The notes under the pieces are model-generated. The model made no database searches. It was not told the DNA's origin and saw only the letters and a list, made by a program, of their open reading frames with translations. This document shows, one piece after another, positions 16,591 through 26,014 of a stretch of 36,277 nucleotides of DNA. Position numbers and translations under genes: made by a program. Positions within the stretch are counted from its first letter, which is position 1. The number at the start of each line of letters is the position of its first letter. The DNA is from a bacterium UBP2_UBA2255 (GTDB taxonomy: Bacteria; Edwardsbacteria; AC1; EtOH8), in contig DDXR01000011.1 in NCBI GenBank assembly GCA_002347565.1, positions 1 to 36,277 of the forward strand, in the 5' to 3' direction.

Positions 16591-18384
16591 TCACGCGCCG
16601 CGCCGGCCCAGGCGCTTCAGCTCCGCCAGCCAGCCGCCGATCACGTCGAAGCTGCCCTGCCAGAAGGACGGCGAGCACAGGTCGATCCCGGCCTCCCGCA
16701 GCACGTCCTCGGGCGCCCGCGACGAGCCGGCCGCCAGGATGGCCTCGATCCGCGGCACGAACCGTGGTCCGTCCTGCCGGTACCGGGCGTACAGCGACAG
16801 CGACAGCAGCTCGCCGAAGTTGTAGGCGTAGCAGTAGAACGGCGTCTTGAAGATGTGCGGGATGTAGGCCCACTCGCTGCCGAACTCCTCGGCCACCTCC
16901 ACCGCGCCGCCGAACTGCTCGCGCAGCAGCTCCAGCCACAGGCGGGACAGCCCGTCCTCGGTGGTGCCGGCCGCGATCCGGCGGTGGGCCTCCAGCTCGA
17001 ACCGCACGATGTACGACTGCCGCATCACGGTGCCGTAGGACTCGCCGATCTTCTCCAGCAGCAGGGCCCGGCGCGCGGCGTCCGTCCGGCAGCGCGCCAG
17101 CAGCCGCTCGAACACCACCATCTCGGCCAGCGTCGAGGCGGTCTCGGCCAGCGGCAGCGGCGTGCCGTAGGCGCTGATCGACTGCGCTGCGGCGTAGAGG
17201 TCGTGGACGCCGTGGCCCAGCTCGTGCGCCAGCGTCGACACCGCGTTGCTGTCGCCGCTGTAGTTGAGCAGCACGTAGGGCGTCACCGCCGGCGCGATGC
17301 CGGCGCAGAAGGCGCCGGTGCGCTTGCCCGGCCGCGGGTGGCTGTCGACGTGGCGCGCGGCGATGATCCGCCGGGCCCGCTCGGCGAACCCCGGCGCGAA
17401 GCCGCCGAACGCGTCCAGCACCAGCTCCACGCCCTCGGCCAGCGGCAGCGTCGGCCCCGGGGCGCCGGACGGCGCGTAGATGTCGTAGCGCCGCAGCTTC
17501 TTCATCTTCAGCAGCCGCGCCTTCAGCCGGAAGAACTCCTGGTAGAGGCCGGCGTTGTCCGCGGTCACTGCCAGCAGGGCTTCCACCGCCGCGTCCGGCA
17601 CCTTGTTGTAGAAATTGCGCCGGGCAATGGGCGAGGCGAAGCTGCGCAGCTTGGCGTCGTTGTCCCAATCCTTGACCAGGGCCACGTAGCAGGTGAACAG
17701 CTTGCCCAGATGCTCCCGGTAGGGGGACAGCAGACAGCGGTAGGCCGCCTCGCGCTCGCTGGCGCTGGCGCTGCGGATGTAGCGCAGCACGTCCTCCTGC
17801 GTCGCCAGCCGCCGCGGCTTGCGGCCCCGGGGCCGGAAATCGTAGACGAAGCCGTCGCAGATCTGATCGTAGAGCTCCCCCAGCGCACCGGCACCGGAGA
17901 TCAGCTTGCGGGTAACGATCCGTTCCTCGCCCTGAGTCAGGGTGTGGCGTGCGCTCAATCGCAGGTATTCCAACACATAGCGCAGCCCGGGCACTCCCGC
18001 GAACAGCCGGGCCGCAGCCGCGTCGCCCAGCCGCTGCTTGCCCTCCGCCGCCAGGCCCTTGATCCAATGACGCAGCGGCAGCGCCGCATCAACGCATTTG
18101 ACTTGGAGGTCGTCGCAGCGGGACTTGAGCAGCTTGGCCCGCTGGTCGCGCAGGTCGGCCGAGGTGGAGAGGTCGGCGAAGCCGTCTAGCCGGTTGAGCT
18201 TCTCCCGCACCGCCTCGTTGAAGCGGATCACCTCGGCGAAGCGCTCGGGCGCCATGCCCGGGTCGCAGGCGGCGTAGTGCGCCGGGTACTTCGCCAGGTC
18301 GGCCTCGATCTCGGCGTACAGTGTGTCAAACCCGCCCTTGGGGACGAGGTCGTACAGGTTCCAGGTCATTTCGTGCTTGGGCAT
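16591..18384 (-). CDS. pepF: M3-family oligoendopeptidase F
   Basis: A 597-residue cytoplasmic zinc metallopeptidase of usual length. The zinc motif HELGH is at residues 387-391 (LAHELGHGVHDLYAA), and the third ligand region is ETASTLAEMVVFE. C-terminal PFYCYAYNFGELLSLSLY is also typical of the M3B group. The enzyme cleaves short oligopeptides, consistent with peptide use as nutrient. The start ATG 18384 lacks a good ribosome site and is preceded by an inverted repeat (18397-18419). The first 56 bases of the gene are duplicated at 18716-18771 with two mismatches, so the native promoter region of pepF has probably been displaced by the 331-base segment now in between. Confidence 0.93.
   Translation of the reverse strand: MPKHEMTWNLYDLVPKGGFDTLYAEIEADLAKYPAHYAACDPGMAPERFAEVIRFNEAVREKLNRLDGFADLSTSADLRDQRAKLLKSRCDDLQVKCVDAALPLRHWIKGLAAEGKQRLGDAAAARLFAGVPGLRYVLEYLRLSARHTLTQGEERIVTRKLISGAGALGELYDQICDGFVYDFRPRGRKPRRLATQEDVLRYIRSASASEREAAYRCLLSPYREHLGKLFTCYVALVKDWDNDAKLRSFASPIARRNFYNKVPDAAVEALLAVTADNAGLYQEFFRLKARLLKMKKLRRYDIYAPSGAPGPTLPLAEGVELVLDAFGGFAPGFAERARRIIAARHVDSHPRPGKRTGAFCAGIAPAVTPYVLLNYSGDSNAVSTLAHELGHGVHDLYAAAQSISAYGTPLPLAETASTLAEMVVFERLLARCRTDAARRALLLEKIGESYGTVMRQSYIVRFELEAHRRIAAGTTEDGLSRLWLELLREQFGGAVEVAEEFGSEWAYIPHIFKTPFYCYAYNFGELLSLSLYARYRQDGPRFVPRIEAILAAGSSRAPEDVLREAGIDLCSPSFWQGSFDVIGGWLAELKRLGRRGA
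18329..18384 (-). repeat. 56-base direct repeat, copy joined to intact pepF
   Basis: The 5' end of pepF from its ATG through the codon for Phe19. It is repeated at 18716-18771 in the same orientation with two mismatches out of 56. The matching length is far above chance and ends sharply on the coding side. Confidence 0.95.
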
Positions 18385-18715
18385 GGAATAACATTCACAA
18401 TTTATCGGTTATAAATTGTCTCGGTTTATTAAGTTCACGATCACCGTGCAGATGATGTCCTTTGATGACATCATGTTCCTAAATGGAACTAACTGCTTTT
18501 TAGTCAAGTACCCGGGTTTTGAATATATGGTCTTATCTGATAGGCATTCAAGCAGTTCAGTTGTTGTATTATTTGCAACAACTGACGAATGGATCTTTGC
18601 ATCGCTCAAGGCTGCATTACGTAGAGCCCCTCGGTCTTTATTATCGAACTACCGAGTTTTCCTCGGGTGTTCTTATCTCATCGCTATATAAACAACACTT
18701 CCCAGTTGATTATTG
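18385..18715. mobile_element. 331-base AT-rich hairpin-rich segment between the pepF repeats; candidate element remnant or structured RNA
   Basis: An AT-rich segment flanked by the 56-base direct repeats. It contains perfect inverted repeats: ACAATTTAT/ATAAATTGT (18397-18419), ATGATGTC/GACATCAT (18451-18473), GTTCC/GGAAC (18474-18488), TCAGTTGTTG/CAACAACTGA (18557-18585) and CTCGGT/ACCGAG (18630-18656), the last overlapping a further CCGAG/CTCGG pair to 18666. No transposase or integrase is encoded; the only frames are short (66 and 91 codons) and look non-coding. The layout fits an integrated minimal element, a decayed island or a structured leader RNA; the sequence alone does not choose. 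'Mobile element' is the closest available type, not a proven identity. Confidence 0.45.
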
Positions 18716-18771
18716 AACCCGCCCTTGGGGACGAGGTCGTAGAGGTTCCAGGTCATTTCATGCTTGGGCAT
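18673..18771 (-). pseudogene. Truncated pepF start (duplicate 5' end)
   Basis: Begins with the same 19 residues as PepF (MPKHEMTWNLYDLVPKGGF), then runs into the AT-rich segment, adds 13 unrelated residues and stops at 18673. The first 56 bases (18716-18771) are the second copy of the direct repeat. It is probably the original upstream junction of pepF before the insertion or duplication. A functional 32-residue peptide is unlikely. Confidence 0.8.
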
Positions 18772-18808
18772 AAATACATCCAATAGTGGTTTGGCATTCT
18801 ATCCGTTG

Positions 18809-19786
18809 TTACTTCCAAAGTTCGCCAATTGTTGTTGCATTCAGCAATTTATTTAGAGTCGTGTAGCGTGGTGCTTGTGGGGCTTCTCCCTTTTTCCCTG
18901 AGCCAAGTTTTATTGGCTTGACTGTTTTCTTGTTCTTCAAAAACAGTATATATTTTCCAGTATCCTTGTAAGGTTCAATACGATCTATTTCTGCGTAATG
19001 ACTAATATGTGCAATTGGCAATTTCTCATAAATCGCCAAGTACTTCAATTTTTCACGCGCCTGTTGTGACAACCTTATCTCCCACCAGGCACTTTGCTCG
19101 AGATATGCATGTTTGAATCCATCTGCAAATGCTGCGCAGACTACTGTATCAAAATCAATCGGCTTGCCAGTTTTTGTTTTAATCTTCTCGATATCCTCGC
19201 TTTCTTCACGCATTGGTTCATAGTAGTATGAGACATCCTCTCCGCACATAAATCGTTGTAATAACACTATATCAGGCGGGTTCTTGAAGATTTTAAAAGC
19301 AAGGTTAAGATCTGCAGTCACATCATTTATTACTACAACAATTCGTATTTCTCTTTCGGTCAAATACAACATTAATTCTGTAACGGTTTTAAAAACTGTT
19401 TGGGGGAGATATTTTTCAATTTCCTTCTTCGTGTCCGCTTTACATTCTATCGCTCTAATAAGTATGTCTCGTATCTGATTCGCCGAAGTTATTGTACTCG
19501 TGCCAAAACGTACAATTTGCTCTGAAATATGAGAATACACATCATGTGAAGCTATCTCATTTTCAACAATGTATAACTGCGGTTTTTTAGTATCATAAAA
19601 ATCAAGTAAGAAGGCGTCTGGTATACTGAGGTGACTATCACGCCCAATACGTCGTTTTACATCAATATAAACAGTATCTTTACCAAATAGATATTTCTGA
19701 TTAGCAATAACTGCTTTTTCAAACTCTGCTTCGGTTTCAAAGTCATAAAGCGAGTATTCGCTGCTGTTCAATATTATTCTAGCCAT
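18809..19786 (-). CDS. PD-(D/E)XK-like nuclease-type protein, probably horizontally acquired
   Basis: A 325-residue soluble protein. The N-terminal part (about residues 15-110) has EAEFEKAVIANQKYLFG, then SIPDAFLLDF, then LYIVENEIASHDVYSHISEQ. This order (Glu helix, PD motif, E-x-E strand, helix) fits a restriction-endonuclease-like fold, although the usual Lys of the motif reads as Glu. The C-terminal part has a separate conserved-looking region, WWEIRLSQQAREKLKYLAIY, HISHYAEIDRIEPY and GKYILFLK, unknown to me by name. The gene is strikingly AT-rich and uses AT-ending codons, unlike all neighbours, which points to recent transfer. ATG 19786 follows an AGGAT ribosome site, 10 bases after the tag stop. 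A defence or mobile-element function is plausible but unproven. Confidence 0.7.
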   Translation of the reverse strand: MARIILNSSEYSLYDFETEAEFEKAVIANQKYLFGKDTVYIDVKRRIGRDSHLSIPDAFLLDFYDTKKPQLYIVENEIASHDVYSHISEQIVRFGTSTITSANQIRDILIRAIECKADTKKEIEKYLPQTVFKTVTELMLYLTEREIRIVVVINDVTADLNLAFKIFKNPPDIVLLQRFMCGEDVSYYYEPMREESEDIEKIKTKTGKPIDFDTVVCAAFADGFKHAYLEQSAWWEIRLSQQAREKLKYLAIYEKLPIAHISHYAEIDRIEPYKDTGKYILFLKNKKTVKPIKLGSGKKGEAPQAPRYTTLNKLLNATTIGELWK

Positions 19787-19796
19787 TAGAAAGATC

Positions 19797-20372
19797 CTAT
19801 CGTAATTTTTTCTTGTATCTATAACACCCCGTCACGTGGTCATTGACCATCCCCACCGCCTGCATGAAGGCGTAGCAGATGGTCGGGCCGACGAACCTGA
19901 ACCCGCGCCGCTTCAGGTCCCTGCTCATGGCCTCGGCCGGGGGTGTGGTCGCGGGGATGTCCTTCATCGTTCTCCGCTTGTTCCTGATGGGCTTGCCGCC
20001 TGTGAATTGCCAGAGGTACTTGCCAAACGAGCCGTATTCCTTCTGGACAACGAGACAAGCCTTGGCATTCGAGATCGCTGCGGCGATCTTCAGCCGGTTG
20101 CGGACGATGCCCTCGTCCTGCAGCAGTTGGCGGACCTTCCCGGCGTCGTACCGCGCGACCCTGGCGGGGCCGAAGTCGTCGAACGCCCGGCAGTAGTTCT
20201 CCCGCTTCCTGAGGATGGTGATCCAGCTCAGGCCCGCCTGCGCGCCCTCCAGGATCAGCATCTCGAACAGCCTGCGGTCATCGTGCAGCGGCACGCCCCA
20301 CTCGCGGTCGTGGTACGCGACGTAGAGCGGGTCGGACCCGGCCCAGCCGCAGCGCGGCTTTTCGCGCTTCAG
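19797..20372 (-). CDS. tag: DNA-3-methyladenine glycosylase I, start codon non-canonical or lost
   Basis: Removes 3-methyladenine from alkylated DNA (base excision repair). Catalytic-pocket motif EMLILEGAQAGLSWITIL is intact, and FVGPTICYAFMQAVGMVNDH matches the family C-terminus. The four zinc ligands known from E. coli Tag correspond to Cys in PRCGW, His in AYHDREW, and His and Cys in VNDHVTGCYRY. The first two lie upstream of GTG 20294, the first standard start codon in frame, so a protein starting there would lose half the zinc site. The coding match continues to about CTG 20372 (LKREKPRCGW), and no ATG, GTG or TTG occurs before the in-frame TAA further upstream. Either CTG is used, the start was destroyed, or there is a sequence error. 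Composition is GC-rich like the host. Confidence 0.85.
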   Translation of the reverse strand: MKREKPRCGWAGSDPLYVAYHDREWGVPLHDDRRLFEMLILEGAQAGLSWITILRKRENYCRAFDDFGPARVARYDAGKVRQLLQDEGIVRNRLKIAAAISNAKACLVVQKEYGSFGKYLWQFTGGKPIRNKRRTMKDIPATTPPAEAMSRDLKRRGFRFVGPTICYAFMQAVGMVNDHVTGCYRYKKKLR

Positions 20373-20635
20373 GAGGAATGGTCTTCTCGCGATGATGGGC
20401 GCCCTGTCGTCTTCCGATTATCTATTCTTGTTTGTTGGTCAGATCCTTCGGATAGTCAGGCAAGAAGCGCGTCTCAGAATGACGACGCGTTTCTCCGTGT
20501 CTCAGTGTCTCTGTGGCAAACCGTTGATTGCTTCGTTCGTGCGCGTGGAATAGGCTTCTCGCAATGACACGGTCCATATCGTAAAAAGAGTACGGCCTTT
20601 GTGTCTTGGTGTCTTTGTGGTAAAGCCCTGGGCGA
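20373..20635. repeat. Non-coding mosaic of word-like repeats
   Basis: No gene is visible here. The stretch is a patchwork of short phrases: CGGATAGTCAGG, TCAGAATGACGACGCG, GTGTCTCAGTGTCTCTGTGG (near 20495), TTCTCGCAATGACACGG and GTGTCTTGGTGTCTTTGTGG (near 20600). The last two GTGTCT... phrases are variants of each other. Such phrases are known to me as dispersed intergenic repeats in many environmental bacteria. Confidence 0.6.
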
Positions 20636-21376
20636 TCACTCCCCGGCCAGCGGCGCGAACTCCACCGCCCGGATGCCGTCGTTGGTCGTCAGGTACACGG
20701 TGATCATCCGGCACTTCCGCAGGTCGGCCCCGGGCGCCGCCACGTAGACGTTGCCCGATGTCGCCCTGCCCGGGAAAACGGTGGCCCGGCGCAGCAGGCC
20801 GCTGTTGTCGCTGTTGATGAACGTCTGATACATGTGCGAGGGGCCGCGGATCCGGGCCCGGGCCGCCTCGTCCGCCGCCGCTGCCGCTGCGGGGTCGGCG
20901 GCGTCGTAGGGATCGATCCGGGGCGGGGCGGGCGCCTCCGGCGCCTCGGCCGCGGCCGCCGAACGCAGCGCGCCGCTGTACCGGGCATGGATGGCGCCGG
21001 TCTCGTCGGCTCGATCAATGTCCTTGGCCAGCTGCGACGGCGAGGCCGGCAGCAGGCCTGGCAGGGCCACCCTGTCGGTCTCCACGGTCAACTTGACGTG
21101 GCCGCCCGGCTCGAACAGGAACGGCTCGGCCGACAGGTTCTGGTACAGCAAAAACAGCCGGACATAGTCGGTCGACCCGACCCGGCCGGCCTGCAGCGAC
21201 AGCAGGGCGAATGAGCTGTCGCCGTCGACCGCGGCGATGGGGACGCCCCCGATGACATAGGCCCGCAGGCCTGCGGCCGGCCGGGGCTGGAAGCTGGCCG
21301 GGTGCGGCTTGAAGCCCGCGGAGAATGCCGGCATGCTCAGCAGCGCCAGCGCTGCGATGGTCCAAACGTTCCTCAT
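20636..21376 (-). CDS. Secreted protein of unknown function
   Basis: A 246-residue protein with a signal peptide (TIAALALLSMPAFSAGF, cleavage near residue 20). The first 130 residues read as a beta-rich domain (YVIGGVPIAAVDGDSSFALL, LFLLYQNLSAEPFLFEPGG). An Ala/Pro/Glu-rich linker (about 140-185) follows, then RGPSHMYQTFINSDNSGLLR and a strand-rich end, RMITVYLTTNDGIRAVEF. It probably stays in the periplasm. I do not recognise the family. The start at ATG 21376 is chosen because the signal peptide begins there; the frame is open further only by shadow. It follows glgP by about 120 bases in the same direction. Confidence 0.7.
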   Translation of the reverse strand: MRNVWTIAALALLSMPAFSAGFKPHPASFQPRPAAGLRAYVIGGVPIAAVDGDSSFALLSLQAGRVGSTDYVRLFLLYQNLSAEPFLFEPGGHVKLTVETDRVALPGLLPASPSQLAKDIDRADETGAIHARYSGALRSAAAAEAPEAPAPPRIDPYDAADPAAAAAADEAARARIRGPSHMYQTFINSDNSGLLRRATVFPGRATSGNVYVAAPGADLRKCRMITVYLTTNDGIRAVEFAPLAGE

Positions 21377-21495
21377 GGCGTGATGCTCCGGGGTGATTGG
21401 TTGCATGGCTGGGGCCCGCCCTGCGCCAAAACAGCTGGTCCGGGGCAGCGGGGACGGCCCGCCTGTCCGGGCCGCGCCCACGCGGCACAAGGGCA

Positions 21496-23982
<2,487 letters not shown>

Positions 23983-24031
23983 GCTTTTCCCCGTTACACG
24001 TTCGACGCATCAACGTAGTATCGTTTGTGGG

Positions 24032-25348
24032 TTACGACGCGCCTGGTGTTTCTTTCCCGAACAGCGCGTCTTCAATGTTATACGTGCCAAGGGACGGCGC
24101 GTTCATGAACCCATGCCAGGCCGCCTCGGCGTACTTGCCGCTCTCCAGCACGTAGAACAGCCACTGGTCCACGTAGCGCGGGTCGTCCTGAACGAAGCCC
24201 GATCCGATGTGCTCCAGCCACTCCTGGTTGAACTTCTCGTGGGCGCCGACGGGCGGCGCGATGATGATCGGGAAACCCAGCGCGGTGTAGAACGAGATCT
24301 CCGACGGCTTGGACCACAGGATGTCGGTGTCGTGCAGCTCCCGGTTGAGCGCCTGGAAATAAGCCCGCTTGTCCAGGGCGTGGATGATCTTGACGCCCGA
24401 GTTGCCGTCAGGATCCAGCCCCAGCAGCGCCAGCTCCTTCTTGAAGTGCGCGGCCACGTCCAGCCGGGTGCCGGCCACCAGGTGCAGGATGATCTTGCCC
24501 TCTTGGATCCGCTTCTTCAGCGACCGGGCGATGGTGATCCCGATGTCCAGCTGGGCGCCGGCGCCGCCGATCATGAAGCTCAGCGTCAGCGGCCGCTTGG
24601 ACTGGAGCTGCACCGTCCCCAGGTGCCTGCGGATGGTGTCCTCGTAGGGCCGGATGAACTTGAGGCCGGGGTCCAGCGCCGGCAGGCGCTCGGCCAGGTC
24701 CCGTTTGAGGATCTCCCGGCCGCGGCCGCCGATGTTCTCGCGCGGCAGCGGGAACCCGGTGAACACGATCCGCTGCTCGGGCACGCCGTACTGCACCAGC
24801 CGCATGGTGGCGTGGCGCGACGGCGTCAGGTAGGTCAGCCGGGTGCGCTGGGGCTGGTCGATGGCCCACACCCGGTTGAGGTCGGTATCGGTGACCACGC
24901 AGAAGGCGTCGTCCAGCCCCAGGTAGTCGGCGGCCAGGGCCGGGATGAAGTGGGTGGCGATGAACGGCAGCTTTTCCCTTTTCACATAGTCGATCAGCCC
25001 GCCGCACAGGCCCATCCTGGTGATCAGGTGCTTGGTCTGCATCACCGTCATGTTGGGCCGGGCGTCGACCTTGAAGGGGTAGAACGGCGCGATGGCCTGC
25101 AGCCGGTCGTAGGCCCCGAAGACGAACGGCCCGATTCCCGGGATCGCCTTGAGGCGGGAGACGGTCTCATAGCCGATCCGCGTCCAGTGCCAGATGGCCC
25201 GCTCCCGCGAGGACACCATCTGGTCGTTGTTGGCGGTGATGATCCGCTCGTTGGCGATCTCGTTGAGGGGATAGGCCGCCCGCTGGTGGCCGTACCCCAT
25301 GTCCACCGAGACCACCCAGGCCCGTTTCTTGTCCGATGTCGCCGGCAT
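24032..25348 (-). CDS. GT-B-fold glycosyltransferase-like protein
   Basis: A 438-residue soluble protein. The N-terminus VVSVDMGYGHQRAAYPL (around residues 12-28) is the glycine loop of MurG/MGDG-synthase-type GT-B enzymes. FMIGGAGAQLDIG and the C-terminal DILWSKPSEISFYTALGFP, IIIAPPVGAHEKFN fit the nucleotide-sugar-binding half. Acceptor and donor are unknown; a conserved uncharacterised family is likely (I think of DUF6938-type proteins, unverified). The position next to glgP suggests carbohydrate storage or envelope glycan metabolism, as inference. ATG 25348 follows an AAGGA ribosome site. Confidence 0.7.
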   Translation of the reverse strand: MPATSDKKRAWVVSVDMGYGHQRAAYPLNEIANERIITANNDQMVSSRERAIWHWTRIGYETVSRLKAIPGIGPFVFGAYDRLQAIAPFYPFKVDARPNMTVMQTKHLITRMGLCGGLIDYVKREKLPFIATHFIPALAADYLGLDDAFCVVTDTDLNRVWAIDQPQRTRLTYLTPSRHATMRLVQYGVPEQRIVFTGFPLPRENIGGRGREILKRDLAERLPALDPGLKFIRPYEDTIRRHLGTVQLQSKRPLTLSFMIGGAGAQLDIGITIARSLKKRIQEGKIILHLVAGTRLDVAAHFKKELALLGLDPDGNSGVKIIHALDKRAYFQALNRELHDTDILWSKPSEISFYTALGFPIIIAPPVGAHEKFNQEWLEHIGSGFVQDDPRYVDQWLFYVLESGKYAEAAWHGFMNAPSLGTYNIEDALFGKETPGAS

Positions 25349-25384
25349 GGCTGTCCATCCTTCTGGTGTTGCGTTGCGCCGCCG

Positions 25385-26014
25385 TTAACGGCCGGTATGG
25401 CGGTAGAGGTCGCCGTATGAGTGGAACAGCCGCCCCGCCAGGAAGTCCTTGCGCGGCCGTCCGCCGCCGCCGCGGCGCACGTAGTCGTTGATCACCTTCC
25501 CCCGGCCGTCGACGCGCAGGTCGGGATGCCGCAGGTTCATCACGATCCGGCCGACCCGCCCCGAGCCGTAGTGGATGACCGTGACCGTGCCGTCGCCGTC
25601 CACCCGCTCGACCAGGCCGACGTGGGTGACGCCGTTGTAGGGCGTGTCGTAGGTGTTGCGGAAGAACACCGCATCGGCCAGGTTGGGTGGGCGCTCCCGC
25701 TGCGCCAGGCCCCGGTCCTCCAGGGTCAGGTACAGCGACTCCGCCAGGCTGCGGTCGCGCCGCAGCTTGGCATGGGCGATCCTCCGGCCGCTGGCGGCGT
25801 AGACGCCGTTGACGAAACCCGAGCAGTCGTTCTTGTACGTGCCGCCCAAGGGGCGGAGGTCGGCCCGGCCGACCAGCGTCGCGGCGTAGGCCATGATCGC
25901 CCGCCGCTCGGCGGCCTCGCCCTCGCCGATGTCGGTGCGCAGGTCCGGCCGCGGCGCGCAGGAGGCCAGCAGCAGCGGCAGCAGCAGCGGGACCGCCGCG
26001 CTCAACCGCCGCAT
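25385..26014 (-). CDS. NlpC/P60-like cell-wall hydrolase lipoprotein
   Basis: A 209-residue lipoprotein. The signal peptide ends in the lipobox LLASC with Cys19 as the acylation site. Residues about 40-170 form a papain-like domain with catalytic Cys64 in NDCSGFVNGVY and His131 in GVTHVGLVERV, typical of NlpC/P60 or CHAP enzymes that cleave peptidoglycan peptides. It presumably acts at the inner leaflet of the outer membrane on the wall. The start at ATG 26014 overlaps the TPR gene stop by 13 bases, so the two genes are tightly linked. The open frame upstream is a shadow of that gene. Confidence 0.85.
   Translation of the reverse strand: MRRLSAAVPLLLPLLLASCAPRPDLRTDIGEGEAAERRAIMAYAATLVGRADLRPLGGTYKNDCSGFVNGVYAASGRRIAHAKLRRDRSLAESLYLTLEDRGLAQRERPPNLADAVFFRNTYDTPYNGVTHVGLVERVDGDGTVTVIHYGSGRVGRIVMNLRHPDLRVDGRGKVINDYVRRGGGGRPRKDFLAGRLFHSYGDLYRHTGR

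Noticed and set aside
16543..18189. Plus-strand open frame of 548 codons opposite pepF
   Set aside because: Antisense shadow of pepF, rich in Arg, Gln and His without recognisable domains.
18409..18609. 66-codon minus-strand frame inside the AT-rich segment
   Set aside because: It overlaps several perfect inverted repeats, has no ribosome site and no protein-like pattern; more likely non-coding.
18416..18691. 91-codon plus-strand frame in the same segment
   Set aside because: Same reason; it also runs against the direction of all genes in the window.
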